From: Sulfitobacter sp.
GTDB taxonomy: Bacteria > Pseudomonadota > Alphaproteobacteria > Rhodobacterales > Rhodobacteraceae
Direction: 5' to 3'
Length of the DNA: 6,897 nucleotides
Assembly (NCBI GenBank): GCA_024636405.1
Contig: JAGXHC010000190.1
Location: 1-6,897, forward strand
The translations under genes were made by a program, and so were the position numbers. Within the stretch, counting starts at the first letter, position 1, and every line of letters starts with the position of its first letter. This document shows, in pieces, positions 1-5,912 of this stretch. The notes beneath the pieces were generated by a model. The model made no database searches. It was given only the letters and a program-made list of their open reading frames with translations, and was not told where the DNA came from.

Positions 1-82
1 CCTCTGGTGCCGGTCGGTCGTGTTCTGCGGTGCCCGAGGGCGTGACCGGGATCAATTTGTCGGACATGGCGGGTTCTTTCAT
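1..82 (-). CDS. possible start of a minus-strand gene, partial, unknown product
   Basis: Reading the minus strand from an ATG at 82-80, the frame stays open to the window edge (27 complete codons). A second in-frame ATG lies at 67-65, and the peptide from there begins MSDKLIPVTPSGTAEHDRPA. The frame is also open upstream of 82 to a stop near 149-151, with a GTG at 112-110 as a third possible start. No convincing Shine-Dalgarno sequence precedes any of the three. The Pro/Asp/Glu-rich, soluble-looking start is plausible for a real protein, but 80 bases cannot prove coding. Two plus-strand frames are open over the same stretch and read less naturally. If real, this gene is divergent from the kinase gene at 279 and would share its upstream region. 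I do not recognise the product. Confidence 0.33.
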   Translation of the reverse strand, partial: MKEPAMSDKLIPVTPSGTAEHDRPAPE

Positions 83-160
83 GCTGTTCAGGGTCTTGAT
101 ACGCCGGGCCACCCGATCTGAAAAGCCTTGACTCCGGGATTTCGGCCCCTACCTTTTCCC

Positions 161-197
161 GCGCACTATTGTCGATCCCAGCGCACTGTTGTTGATC
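161..197. repeat. imperfect tandem direct repeat, 20-base period
   Basis: The 17-mer at 161-177 (GCGCACTATTGTCGATC) recurs at 181-197 (GCGCACTGTTGTTGATC) with 15 of 17 identities. The start-to-start spacing is exactly 20 bases, close to two helical turns. It lies about 80-120 bases upstream of the preferred kinase start. It could be a pair of binding sites for a regulator on one face of the helix, or a neutral short duplication. Confidence 0.6.
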
Positions 198-209
198 AAT
201 GTGACATGG

Positions 210-246
210 CGCACGTGCGGCGGGTCCGCACATCATTATGATGCGC
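210..246. promoter_or_regulatory. cluster of palindromes overlapping a candidate -10 box upstream of the kinase gene
   Basis: Three dyads are packed here. CGCACGTGCG (210-219) is a perfect palindrome. GTGCGG (215-220) and CCGCAC (226-231) form a six-base-pair hairpin with a five-base loop. CATCAT-T-ATGATG (231-243) is a perfect dyad that gains two further pairs (228-229 with 245-246) after one mismatch. TATGAT (237-242), a 5/6 match to the sigma-70 -10 box, lies inside the last dyad, about 36 bases before the ATG at 279. No good -35 box is visible at the right distance. An operator covering the promoter is the natural reading, but the regulator is unknown. Confidence 0.35.
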
Positions 247-278
247 CACGGTGCTATGGAATTGCGAATGACGACTTA

Positions 279-1361
279 ATGAAAGCCGGACTGATTGCGC
301 GCGAAGAGATGCGGCTGGCTCTTTTGCGGGGCTACAATATCCTTGATACGGCCGCAGAGGATGATTTCGAAGATGTCGCAAAACTGGCGTCCGAGATCTG
401 CAATGCACCGGTCGCGCTGATCTCTATGGTCGAAGATGAACGGCAATGGTTCAAGGCCCGCATTGGATTTGAACCGACCCAGACCACCCTTGACAAAAGC
501 ATCTGCGCGCATGCCATCGTGTCTGACGATTTTCTTGAAATTCCCGATATGCAAAAGGACGACCGCACCGTCGATAATCCGCTGGTTACGGGCGATGACA
601 AGGTGCGTTTCTACGCCGGTGCGCTGCTGAAAGGCGATGACGGTCTGCCGCTGGGCACCCTTTGTGTGCTGGATACCGTGCCGCGCGAACTGACGGATTT
701 TCAGAAACGCACGCTTAAGGTGCTAGCCAAACAGGTGATGCGCCAGATCGAACTGCGCCGCGCGCTGACGGATGCCGATATCCTGCGCAAGGAAGTCGAT
801 CACCGTGTCAAGAATTCGCTGCAATCGCTTGAGGCGCTTATCAGAATACAGGCGCGCGAAGAAAAATCGCCCGAGGCCAAAGCCGCGCTTGAAACTGTGC
901 AGATGCGTCTTGCCAGCGTCAGCCGTCTGCACGAGGCGATGTATCTCACCGATGCGGGCGCAACAGTGAATGTGCCGGAATTTCTGGGCAGGGTCGTCAC
1001 GTTCGCGTCTGAACAAATGCCAAAGGGCGTCACCGTGCATACCGACATTGCCCCGGTGACACTCGATTCTCGCGGCGCGGCATCGCTGGGCATGATCGTC
1101 AACGAAACCCTGATGAACGCCGCAAAATACGCATATGCCAACCGCGACACCGGCACGTTCAGTATCACGGGCGTGTTGGTGGACGGCACCTATGTTCTGA
1201 CCTGCGCCGATGATGGTGTCGGCGCATCGCCTGATGGCGTGGCAAAAGGCACCGGCCTTGGATTGCGGCTGGTGACAGCAGCGGTGCATCAATTGGGCGG
1301 TGAGCTGAGGATCAAGGACGGTCCGGGCTACGCAATTGAGGTAACCTGGCCCGTCGCCTGA
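279..1361 (+). CDS. GAF domain sensor histidine kinase, HisKA_2 type
   Basis: A soluble sensor kinase of about 360 residues with no signal peptide or membrane segment, so it should sense a cytoplasmic cue. Residues about 15-165 form a GAF domain, with the typical ERQWFKARIG and PLGTLCVLD stretches and the closing region of Gln/Arg-rich helix. The HisKA_2 dimerisation/phosphoacceptor box follows, with the motif DHRVKNSLQ and predicted phospho-His175, then the characteristic RLHEAMY segment. The HATPase_c domain shows the N box (NETLMNAAKY, Asn280), the G1 box (DDGVG, 311-315) and the G2 box (GTGLGL, 324-329). The frame is open from a TTG at 189, but the first 30 residues are Cys/His-rich and unlike the family. 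The ATG at 279 gives the usual short lead-in before the REE.RL..L..Y.ILDT region; an ATG at 309 is a second choice. No response regulator lies beside it. HisKA_2/HWE kinases often feed the alphaproteobacterial general stress response, but nothing here proves that link. Confidence 0.88.
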   Translation: MKAGLIAREEMRLALLRGYNILDTAAEDDFEDVAKLASEICNAPVALISMVEDERQWFKARIGFEPTQTTLDKSICAHAIVSDDFLEIPDMQKDDRTVDNPLVTGDDKVRFYAGALLKGDDGLPLGTLCVLDTVPRELTDFQKRTLKVLAKQVMRQIELRRALTDADILRKEVDHRVKNSLQSLEALIRIQAREEKSPEAKAALETVQMRLASVSRLHEAMYLTDAGATVNVPEFLGRVVTFASEQMPKGVTVHTDIAPVTLDSRGAASLGMIVNETLMNAAKYAYANRDTGTFSITGVLVDGTYVLTCADDGVGASPDGVAKGTGLGLRLVTAAVHQLGGELRIKDGPGYAIEVTWPVA

Positions 1362-1373
1362 CGCGGTTGGCCC

Positions 1374-1413
1374 TTTCCAAGTGAAGCGGCATTTGCCACA
1401 CTTGCGAAAATTT
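1374..1413 (+). terminator. terminator-like hairpin after the kinase gene
   Basis: An extended stem starts 12 bases after the kinase stop. TTTC+CAAGTG (1374-1383) pairs with CACTTG+GAAA (1399-1404 and 1406-1409, C1405 bulged). An asymmetric internal loop leads to GGC/GCC (1388-1390 with 1395-1397), closed by an ATTT loop. Only a short AATTT follows (1409-1413), so this is not a canonical intrinsic terminator with a long U tract. It could be a weak or Rho-assisted terminator or a transcript-end stabiliser. It supports treating the kinase and the downstream cluster as separate transcription units. Confidence 0.4.
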
Positions 1414-1487
1414 CCCGGTTGCGGTGATGTAAATCGCCATAACATACCCTACCTTTAACTTAACGTATTGAAAAACAGGGATCGATC
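1414..1487 (+). promoter_or_regulatory. presumed promoter and ribosome binding region of the coiled-coil/AAA operon
   Basis: This stretch between the hairpin and the ATG at 1488 is much AT-richer than the genes, as expected for a promoter. The only boxes I can point to are weak: TTGCGG (1419-1424) and TAACAT (1440-1445), just 15 bases apart. A direct TTAAC repeat occurs at 1455-1464. The ribosome binding site is better: AGGGA at 1477-1481, six bases before the ATG. No GGAAC-type motif of the general stress sigma factor EcfG is visible. The promoter position is inference; the ribosome binding site is fairly clear. Confidence 0.35.
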
Positions 1488-2564
1488 ATGGCCAATCTTG
1501 ACGCACAGGTAAAGGAATCTCAGGCCCAGGTGGCCGAAGCGCAAAGCAAGATCTCGGAACTGACCAGTCGAATTGAAACCGCGCGGGCCAAACTCAAGAC
1601 CGGCGACGACGCGATGATCGACATTGAAAACGCCTCGCTTGAGGATGTTCATGCCCACACCGATGTCATGAATGCCAATATTGCAGAGCTCATCATGGGG
1701 CTGGATGACATCACCGCCGGCTTTTCCCGCGACTTCGACGAGATGCGCAACAAAACCGGCATGGAAAGCTTTATCGGCATTTTTGCCAAGGCCAAGGCAG
1801 ACAGCATGCGTCAGGAACGGGTGCGGTCTGCGTCCATCGACGACAAGTTGCAGGACCTGATCAGCAAATCCGACGTCATCGTGCAACTGCTCGAAGGGCA
1901 ATTGGCGATGCTGGAAGAACAGAAGGTCAAGGTGGAAACCAACCTGACCGAAACGCTGGATGAACGCGAACTTACCGTGGGCGAGCTTGAGACGATCCGC
2001 ACGGATGTGCAGGCGATGGACCCAAAGATCATCACCATCGAAAACCAGATCGCATCGGAAACCGACGCTGCCAAGCGGACCAAGCTGGAAACCGAACTGG
2101 CCACGCTGAACAGCAAATACAACGCGCTGGTGCAGGACGAACAGGTCAAGCTGGCCAAATCACAGACGTTGGAACGCTATATCGAAAAGGGCAAAACCTG
2201 GATCGATTCGCTGCAAAATCAGGCCGCAACGCAGATGGTGCTGATCAACAAGCTTCAGACCGACACCAAACAGCGCGTGGTGCTTTATGATGCGCTGACC
2301 AAATCGCTCAAGACCGCGCAACAACAGGACGTGGCCCACCGCATCAATGAAATCGGCGTGAAAACCGATCAGGAAGCGCAAAGCGCGATGGCCGGTATCG
2401 GTGCCGCCACCAATACGCGCATGGCCGAGATGATGGAGAAGCACGAGGATCACATGGTCTTTGCCCGCGAGGTGCTGGAAGCCAAGGCCAAGGCGGATGA
2501 ACGCTTTGCCCGGCGGTTCGCCAAGATCATCGAGAAACATGACAGCAACCAGTATGGCGGGTGA
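1488..2564 (+). CDS. long coiled-coil cytoplasmic protein, unknown function
   Basis: A 358-residue protein that is almost entirely helical and rich in Ala, Glu, Lys, Gln and Thr. It has no Cys, no signal peptide and no membrane segment. Residues about 1-45 form one coiled coil. A more mixed helical part follows (about 50-115, containing IMGLDDITAGF). A long heptad-rich coiled coil runs from about 120 to 230, then a further helical region (about 235-300, including KGKTWIDSLQNQAATQMVLI), and the protein ends in a charged Ala/Lys/Glu helix. The start is fixed by AGGGA six bases upstream. This is the first gene of the packed cluster; its last 11 bases overlap the next gene. The 235-300 region faintly recalls the C-terminal helices of TelA/KlaA-family proteins, but I cannot establish homology by eye. 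A structural scaffold or substrate of the AAA ATPase encoded three genes downstream is my inference. Coiled coils of this kind are often misannotated as cell surface proteins. Confidence 0.85.
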   Translation: MANLDAQVKESQAQVAEAQSKISELTSRIETARAKLKTGDDAMIDIENASLEDVHAHTDVMNANIAELIMGLDDITAGFSRDFDEMRNKTGMESFIGIFAKAKADSMRQERVRSASIDDKLQDLISKSDVIVQLLEGQLAMLEEQKVKVETNLTETLDERELTVGELETIRTDVQAMDPKIITIENQIASETDAAKRTKLETELATLNSKYNALVQDEQVKLAKSQTLERYIEKGKTWIDSLQNQAATQMVLINKLQTDTKQRVVLYDALTKSLKTAQQQDVAHRINEIGVKTDQEAQSAMAGIGAATNTRMAEMMEKHEDHMVFAREVLEAKAKADERFARRFAKIIEKHDSNQYGG

Positions 2565-2784
2565 TCTCGCTTTACTGGTTGTCGTCGGAATATTCGTGGC
2601 GGCGTTCGTTTCGCTGGTCAGAATGTGGTATAATATCAGCTCTGTTCACGGCACAAACTGGAACCTCATCAATCTGATGTATGAACCGGACAGGCGGGTC
2701 TATCTGCGTCCGCTCATGGTGCGGAGTGTCCTTGTCCTTGCCGCCGGGGGAATGTGGGTTTTCCTGATGGAAACGGGTAAATGA
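2554..2784 (+). CDS. small two-helix inner-membrane protein, unknown
   Basis: A 76-residue protein starting MAGDLALLVVVGIFVAAF. Two hydrophobic segments (about 5-22 and 56-72) flank a central loop with Arg23, Arg47, Arg48, Arg52 and Arg57 and the motif YEPDRRVYLRP. By the positive-inside rule the loop faces the cytoplasm and both ends face the periplasm. The ATG at 2554 lies 11 bases inside the upstream coiled-coil gene. An in-frame ATG at 2539, with GAG a few bases upstream, would add five residues (MTATS). The frame is open further upstream to 2461, but that part is a shadow of the coiled-coil gene. The stop overlaps the next start by ATGA, so all three genes are translationally coupled. 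A membrane anchor for the coiled-coil or the 375-residue protein is the simplest idea, and is inferred only from context. Confidence 0.8.
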   Translation: MAGDLALLVVVGIFVAAFVSLVRMWYNISSVHGTNWNLINLMYEPDRRVYLRPLMVRSVLVLAAGGMWVFLMETGK

Positions 2785-3908
2785 CGGACCACACGCCAAA
2801 CGCCGACCACGTTGGCATCACCGATACCTTTGCCAGCCGCCGGTATTTTCGCAAGTTCGAGGGCATCATGCAGCATATGCTGCATGTGGCGGGCGTGATG
2901 GAGGCCGAAGGCAAGCTGTCGCGCGATGAGGTGGCGATCCTGACCCGCTACGCTGCCAAGCTGACCCATACCTTCAAGGCGCTCAGCTTCAAATATCTGC
3001 TGGCAGGGCGCGAAACCGGTCGGTTCTTCGGCACCCTGACAATGGACGTGATCGACAGCGGCTTTCCGGTAACCGATGAGATCATGACAATGGCCAATGA
3101 CGCCCAACAGGCGGCGTCCCATCTGGAAAACATGCCATCCGCAGAAGCGCTGAAGGACCAGATGGTGCAGACCATTCTGGGTGAACGCCAGATCCCGACA
3201 AAGCTGCAATTCGCTCTGTCGCAGCGGCTTTACTACGAAGAATTGGTCCGGGGCGATATCTTTTGGGTACAAAACCACGCGCAGGCCGTCTGGACCGGCA
3301 ATATAACCGATGGGCGGCGCACCTTCCGGTTGCACTGGGCGACATACGATTCACAGGTCAATCTGCCGGTGATCTATCTGATGGAACTGGAAGACACCGG
3401 GGCCATCGCCTTGCCCAAGGACGAACGCCGCTGGCCCGAAGTGCAGGCGCATCTGGCCGCGCAGGCGCTGGGTGGGCTGAAGCTGGTGACCATCGCGCGC
3501 GGGTTCGATCAGGACTTTGACGATCTGCACCCCAAACGGTTGCGGCGGTTTCATCTGGGGCCGATGTACAGCCACGCCTATACCCGGCAGGCCGGCCCCC
3601 TGCGCGAGGTTCTGGCAGAAGCGCAGGCCCCCGCCGGACAGGATTGGGCGCTGGTCTGGACCGAAGAGGAACTGATCAGCGACCGGGTGATCGAAGAGAA
3701 ATCGGGCTGGTTCTCCACGGTGGAGCGCGAGGTGTTTACGCTGGACCCTTTCGGCCTGCAAGGGCCGGACATGGGCGCCACCCGGTCACAGCGCAGCATC
3801 ATCCTGCCGCAGCGGCCCTATCAGGTATTGGAAGAAAAGCAGCCTCCGGGGTTTGCCGCTGTGCGCAAGTTCGTCGTCAGCCCGCAGGGCCGGGTGTTGC
3901 AATATTAG
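2781..3908 (+). CDS. conserved-looking 375-residue cytoplasmic protein, unknown
   Basis: I do not recognise this family. The first 150 residues or so read as an all-helical domain, including an amphipathic run around FRKFEGIMQHMLHVAGVMEA and a repeated Met/Ala/Gln-rich helix. Residues about 155-375 look mixed alpha/beta: a strand-rich stretch (GDIFWVQNHAQAVWTG, then RTFRLHWATYDSQVNLPVIY), a long charged middle, and a C-terminal segment ending VRKFVVSPQGRVLQY. There is no signal peptide, membrane helix, Cys, nucleotide-binding motif or obvious catalytic motif. The start overlaps the stop of the small membrane gene by ATGA, so translation is probably coupled; no strong Shine-Dalgarno sequence is needed or seen. 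Position and clean codon use make it a genuine gene. An adaptor or regulatory partner of the AAA ATPase that follows is a guess from gene order. Confidence 0.85.
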   Translation: MTDHTPNADHVGITDTFASRRYFRKFEGIMQHMLHVAGVMEAEGKLSRDEVAILTRYAAKLTHTFKALSFKYLLAGRETGRFFGTLTMDVIDSGFPVTDEIMTMANDAQQAASHLENMPSAEALKDQMVQTILGERQIPTKLQFALSQRLYYEELVRGDIFWVQNHAQAVWTGNITDGRRTFRLHWATYDSQVNLPVIYLMELEDTGAIALPKDERRWPEVQAHLAAQALGGLKLVTIARGFDQDFDDLHPKRLRRFHLGPMYSHAYTRQAGPLREVLAEAQAPAGQDWALVWTEEELISDRVIEEKSGWFSTVEREVFTLDPFGLQGPDMGATRSQRSIILPQRPYQVLEEKQPPGFAAVRKFVVSPQGRVLQY

Positions 3909-3910
3909 GG

Positions 3911-3953
3911 GCGTGACATCACGCACCCGACGGGACGGGCAGGTGCGTGGCAC
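3911..3953 (+). promoter_or_regulatory. structured intercistronic leader before the ATPase gene
   Basis: This 66-base gap is the only sizeable one inside the cluster and is full of inverted repeats. GCGTGA/TCACGC (3911-3916 with 3919-3924) is a perfect dyad with a two-base centre. CACGCACC (3920-3927) is perfectly complementary to GGTGCGTG (3942-3949). CCCG/CGGG (3926-3929 with 3931-3934) and GTGC/GCAC (3943-3946 with 3950-3953) are smaller alternatives. The first two pairings share 3920-3924 and therefore exclude each other. No U tract follows, so a classic terminator is unlikely. It could be an mRNA processing or stability element that sets a different ATPase level, or a DNA operator. The ribosome binding site AAGGGA (3962-3967) sits just downstream, outside the stems. 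Confidence 0.4.
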
Positions 3954-3974
3954 AGGCCATGAAGGGAACAAGAC

Positions 3975-5912
3975 ATGAGCCAGACATCCGACGCAATGGA
4001 GCTTCGCGAGGCCGAGATCACCGGCCATTATCCGATGGCCCAGGTGATGCTTGAAGGCTTTGATCACGCGCCCCGCATCGGGACGCCCGGCACGGCGGAT
4101 GCGCCCGCGGAACGGTCTTCGGGCATCGGCACGCGGCGGCGCTTTCGCAACACCACACCGGGGCTGATCACCCAGCGCAACACCCCCAGCGCTGCGGTGC
4201 AGCTGATCGCGCGGATCGAAGGGTCGGGTGACGGTGACACGCTGGTCACCCCCTTGCAGGCCACCGTTCTGCACGCCCTGCGCCGCGCGCTGTCGATCGC
4301 TCTTGCCGTGGCTGAAAACGTGGCCGATCAATCGGGCCTTGGTGATCTCAAACGTGCCAACCTCGAAGGATCGCTGCCCGCCGCGCGCAAGACAGAATTC
4401 AGCGAACTTCTAGCCGCTGATGCGCTGGTCACGCTCTATGTTTTTGGCAATGCCACCGCCTATCTGCTGTCCGCGCACCTGTCGGAAGTGACGGTCGAGG
4501 TGGGCGATGTGGACGAACTGCTGACGGATAACGGTCCCACCGCGCTGCATGGCGCGCTGTGGGAGCTGGACCACGACATCGCCGCCCACGCCAGCGATGA
4601 TGCCCGGCTGGTGGCCACGGTATCGGCCTTCGCCGAGGCGCTGATGGAAAAGGTCGCCCTGCGCGCCCAGACCGCGCCCCGTCTGGACAGCTTCAGGACC
4701 GCAAGCTGGCGCGTGGAGGCGGATGATTTCACCGTCCGCGGCTTCAGCCCGGCGTCCAAGGCGAAATCAACCACCCTGACCATGACCTTCAAGAAGCCAA
4801 ACGAGGTCGTCGGCAACCATATCGCGAAATACCAGTCGATGAAGCTGGCCAAGATGCTGATGGCCTATGACTTTGACCGCCGCCTCAACCCGTTTGCCGA
4901 ACTGGGCGGCTTTATCTTCACCTTCATGGGTGACGGCGCACCCGGCACGGGCAAGACCACGCTGATTCAGATGATGGCGGGGCTTACCTCGGAATATTGC
5001 ACCAACGCGGGCTATCCCTTTCGCTACCAGAACCTGAGCACTGACAACATCGACAGCTATCAGGGCAAATCGGGCCAGAACGCCAAGGCATTCATCAACA
5101 ATATCATTGACCCATCGGTGATCGGCTTTGGCACCATCGACGATATTGACCAGCTGGCGGGCAAACGCGGCGACCGCCAATCATCCTCCGGCCAGCTTGA
5201 GATCACGGCGGTGCTGATGGAATCCTTTGCCGGCGCCAATACCGTGGTGCGCGGCAATTGTACCTTTGGCATGTTCTCCAACTATCCCGAAAACGTGGAC
5301 GATGCCCTGCGCCAACGCGCCGGCGCGCGGTTTCTGGTGGACGGGCCGCAAACGCGCGACGATTACGTTGATATCCTGCATCTGCTGATGGGCAAGAACC
5401 ACGACATCCCGCTGGGCGATCACAACGTGTTCGAGGCGCAGGCGATCAAAACCGCCGTCGCCGCGTCCTTTGAATCGCACGCCACACCCCACGAGGACGG
5501 ACTGCGCAAGGTCTATGACGCGGTGCGCGCCCAGATCGGAGAGCTCGACACGATCAACAAACTGGGCACCTATCTGAAAGGCATTCAGGAGGCGGACGAA
5601 CGCTTTACCGGGCGCGCGATCAAGAACATCACCGACGCGGTAAAGGTGCGCGCGATGGATTTTGAATTGCCCGACGAATGGATGGAAAACCCCGATCTGT
5701 TCCTGTTCAAACCCTACGACGAGAAGCTGGCGATGATTAAGGACATGCGCCAACCGATCACGGTTGAAATGGTGATACAGGAGATCAACCGCTACGCCGA
5801 TTCCGAATTTAGGTATGCCGATAAGTCCGATGAGGTCGCGATTGAGAATGCGGTGCGGGATATGCAGCGGATGGAAGCGGCGAAGTCGCGGTATTTGGGG
5901 GGGAAGGGGTGA
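3975..5912 (+). CDS. AAA family ATPase with long uncharacterised N-terminal domain
   Basis: A 645-residue protein. Residues 1-280 match nothing I know: a Pro/Gly/Arg-rich, probably disordered lead (about 30-70), then a helical domain with a hydrophobic helix near 150-170. The AAA module spans about 285-570. Walker A is GAPGTGKT (321-328). Walker B is GFGTIDDID (384-392), where Asp390 stands in place of the usual catalytic Glu. Sensor 1 is Asn436 in MFSNYPENVDDAL. Candidate arginine fingers are Arg448 and Arg452, in DALRQRAGARF. Sensor 2 is Arg547, in FTGRAIKNI. A helical C-terminal extension (about 570-645) follows. The layout fits a hexameric remodelling ATPase of the classical AAA clade; no protease, nuclease or DNA-binding motif is visible. 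AAGGGA seven bases before the ATG fixes the start. The stop overlaps the next ATG as TGATG, after a seven-G run at 5897-5903. Likely partners are the coiled-coil and membrane proteins upstream; the substrate is unknown. Confidence 0.92.
   Translation: MSQTSDAMELREAEITGHYPMAQVMLEGFDHAPRIGTPGTADAPAERSSGIGTRRRFRNTTPGLITQRNTPSAAVQLIARIEGSGDGDTLVTPLQATVLHALRRALSIALAVAENVADQSGLGDLKRANLEGSLPAARKTEFSELLAADALVTLYVFGNATAYLLSAHLSEVTVEVGDVDELLTDNGPTALHGALWELDHDIAAHASDDARLVATVSAFAEALMEKVALRAQTAPRLDSFRTASWRVEADDFTVRGFSPASKAKSTTLTMTFKKPNEVVGNHIAKYQSMKLAKMLMAYDFDRRLNPFAELGGFIFTFMGDGAPGTGKTTLIQMMAGLTSEYCTNAGYPFRYQNLSTDNIDSYQGKSGQNAKAFINNIIDPSVIGFGTIDDIDQLAGKRGDRQSSSGQLEITAVLMESFAGANTVVRGNCTFGMFSNYPENVDDALRQRAGARFLVDGPQTRDDYVDILHLLMGKNHDIPLGDHNVFEAQAIKTAVAASFESHATPHEDGLRKVYDAVRAQIGELDTINKLGTYLKGIQEADERFTGRAIKNITDAVKVRAMDFELPDEWMENPDLFLFKPYDEKLAMIKDMRQPITVEMVIQEINRYADSEFRYADKSDEVAIENAVRDMQRMEAAKSRYLGGKG
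5897..5903 (+). other. G7 tract in slippery phase, also part of the next gene's ribosome binding region
   Basis: Seven Gs lie in the ATPase reading frame as G GGG GGG (TTG GGG GGG AAG GGG TGA), which is the X XXX XXX arrangement of -1 slippery heptamers. A -1 shift here would read on through GAA GGG GTG into the ATG of the next gene in frame, so no stop intervenes. The same purine-rich stretch (GGGGAA at 5900-5905, six bases before the ATG at 5912) also works as a Shine-Dalgarno sequence. That is the simpler explanation. Confidence 0.4.

Noticed and set aside
2..131. Two plus-strand open frames at the left edge as the tail of an upstream gene
   Set aside because: Both frames (to TGA at 122-124 and TGA at 129-131) give Cys/Trp/Arg-heavy or unremarkable peptides. 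The minus-strand reading looks more natural, though none is secure.
189..278. Kinase start at the TTG at 189 (30 extra residues)
   Set aside because: The extra peptide is Cys/His/Tyr-rich, unlike GAF kinases. It would place the palindromes and the candidate -10 box inside the gene. The ATG at 279 gives a normal family start.
723..1445. 240-residue minus-strand open frame opposite the kinase gene
   Set aside because: It is rich in Cys, His and Arg, typical of an antisense shadow of GC-rich coding DNA. The plus strand carries clear kinase motifs across the same bases.
1362..1487. EcfG-type stress promoter upstream of the AAA operon
   Set aside because: No GGAAC followed at 16-17 bases by GTT is present on the plus strand here.
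2700..3335. 211-residue minus-strand open frame opposite the 375-residue gene
   Set aside because: It has shadow-like composition, spans the tight ATGA gene junction and has no ribosome binding site. The plus-strand gene is coupled at its start and uses host-like codons.
5181..5753. 190-residue minus-strand open frame opposite the ATPase gene
   Set aside because: It lies over conserved AAA motifs on the plus strand and is best explained as a codon-bias shadow.
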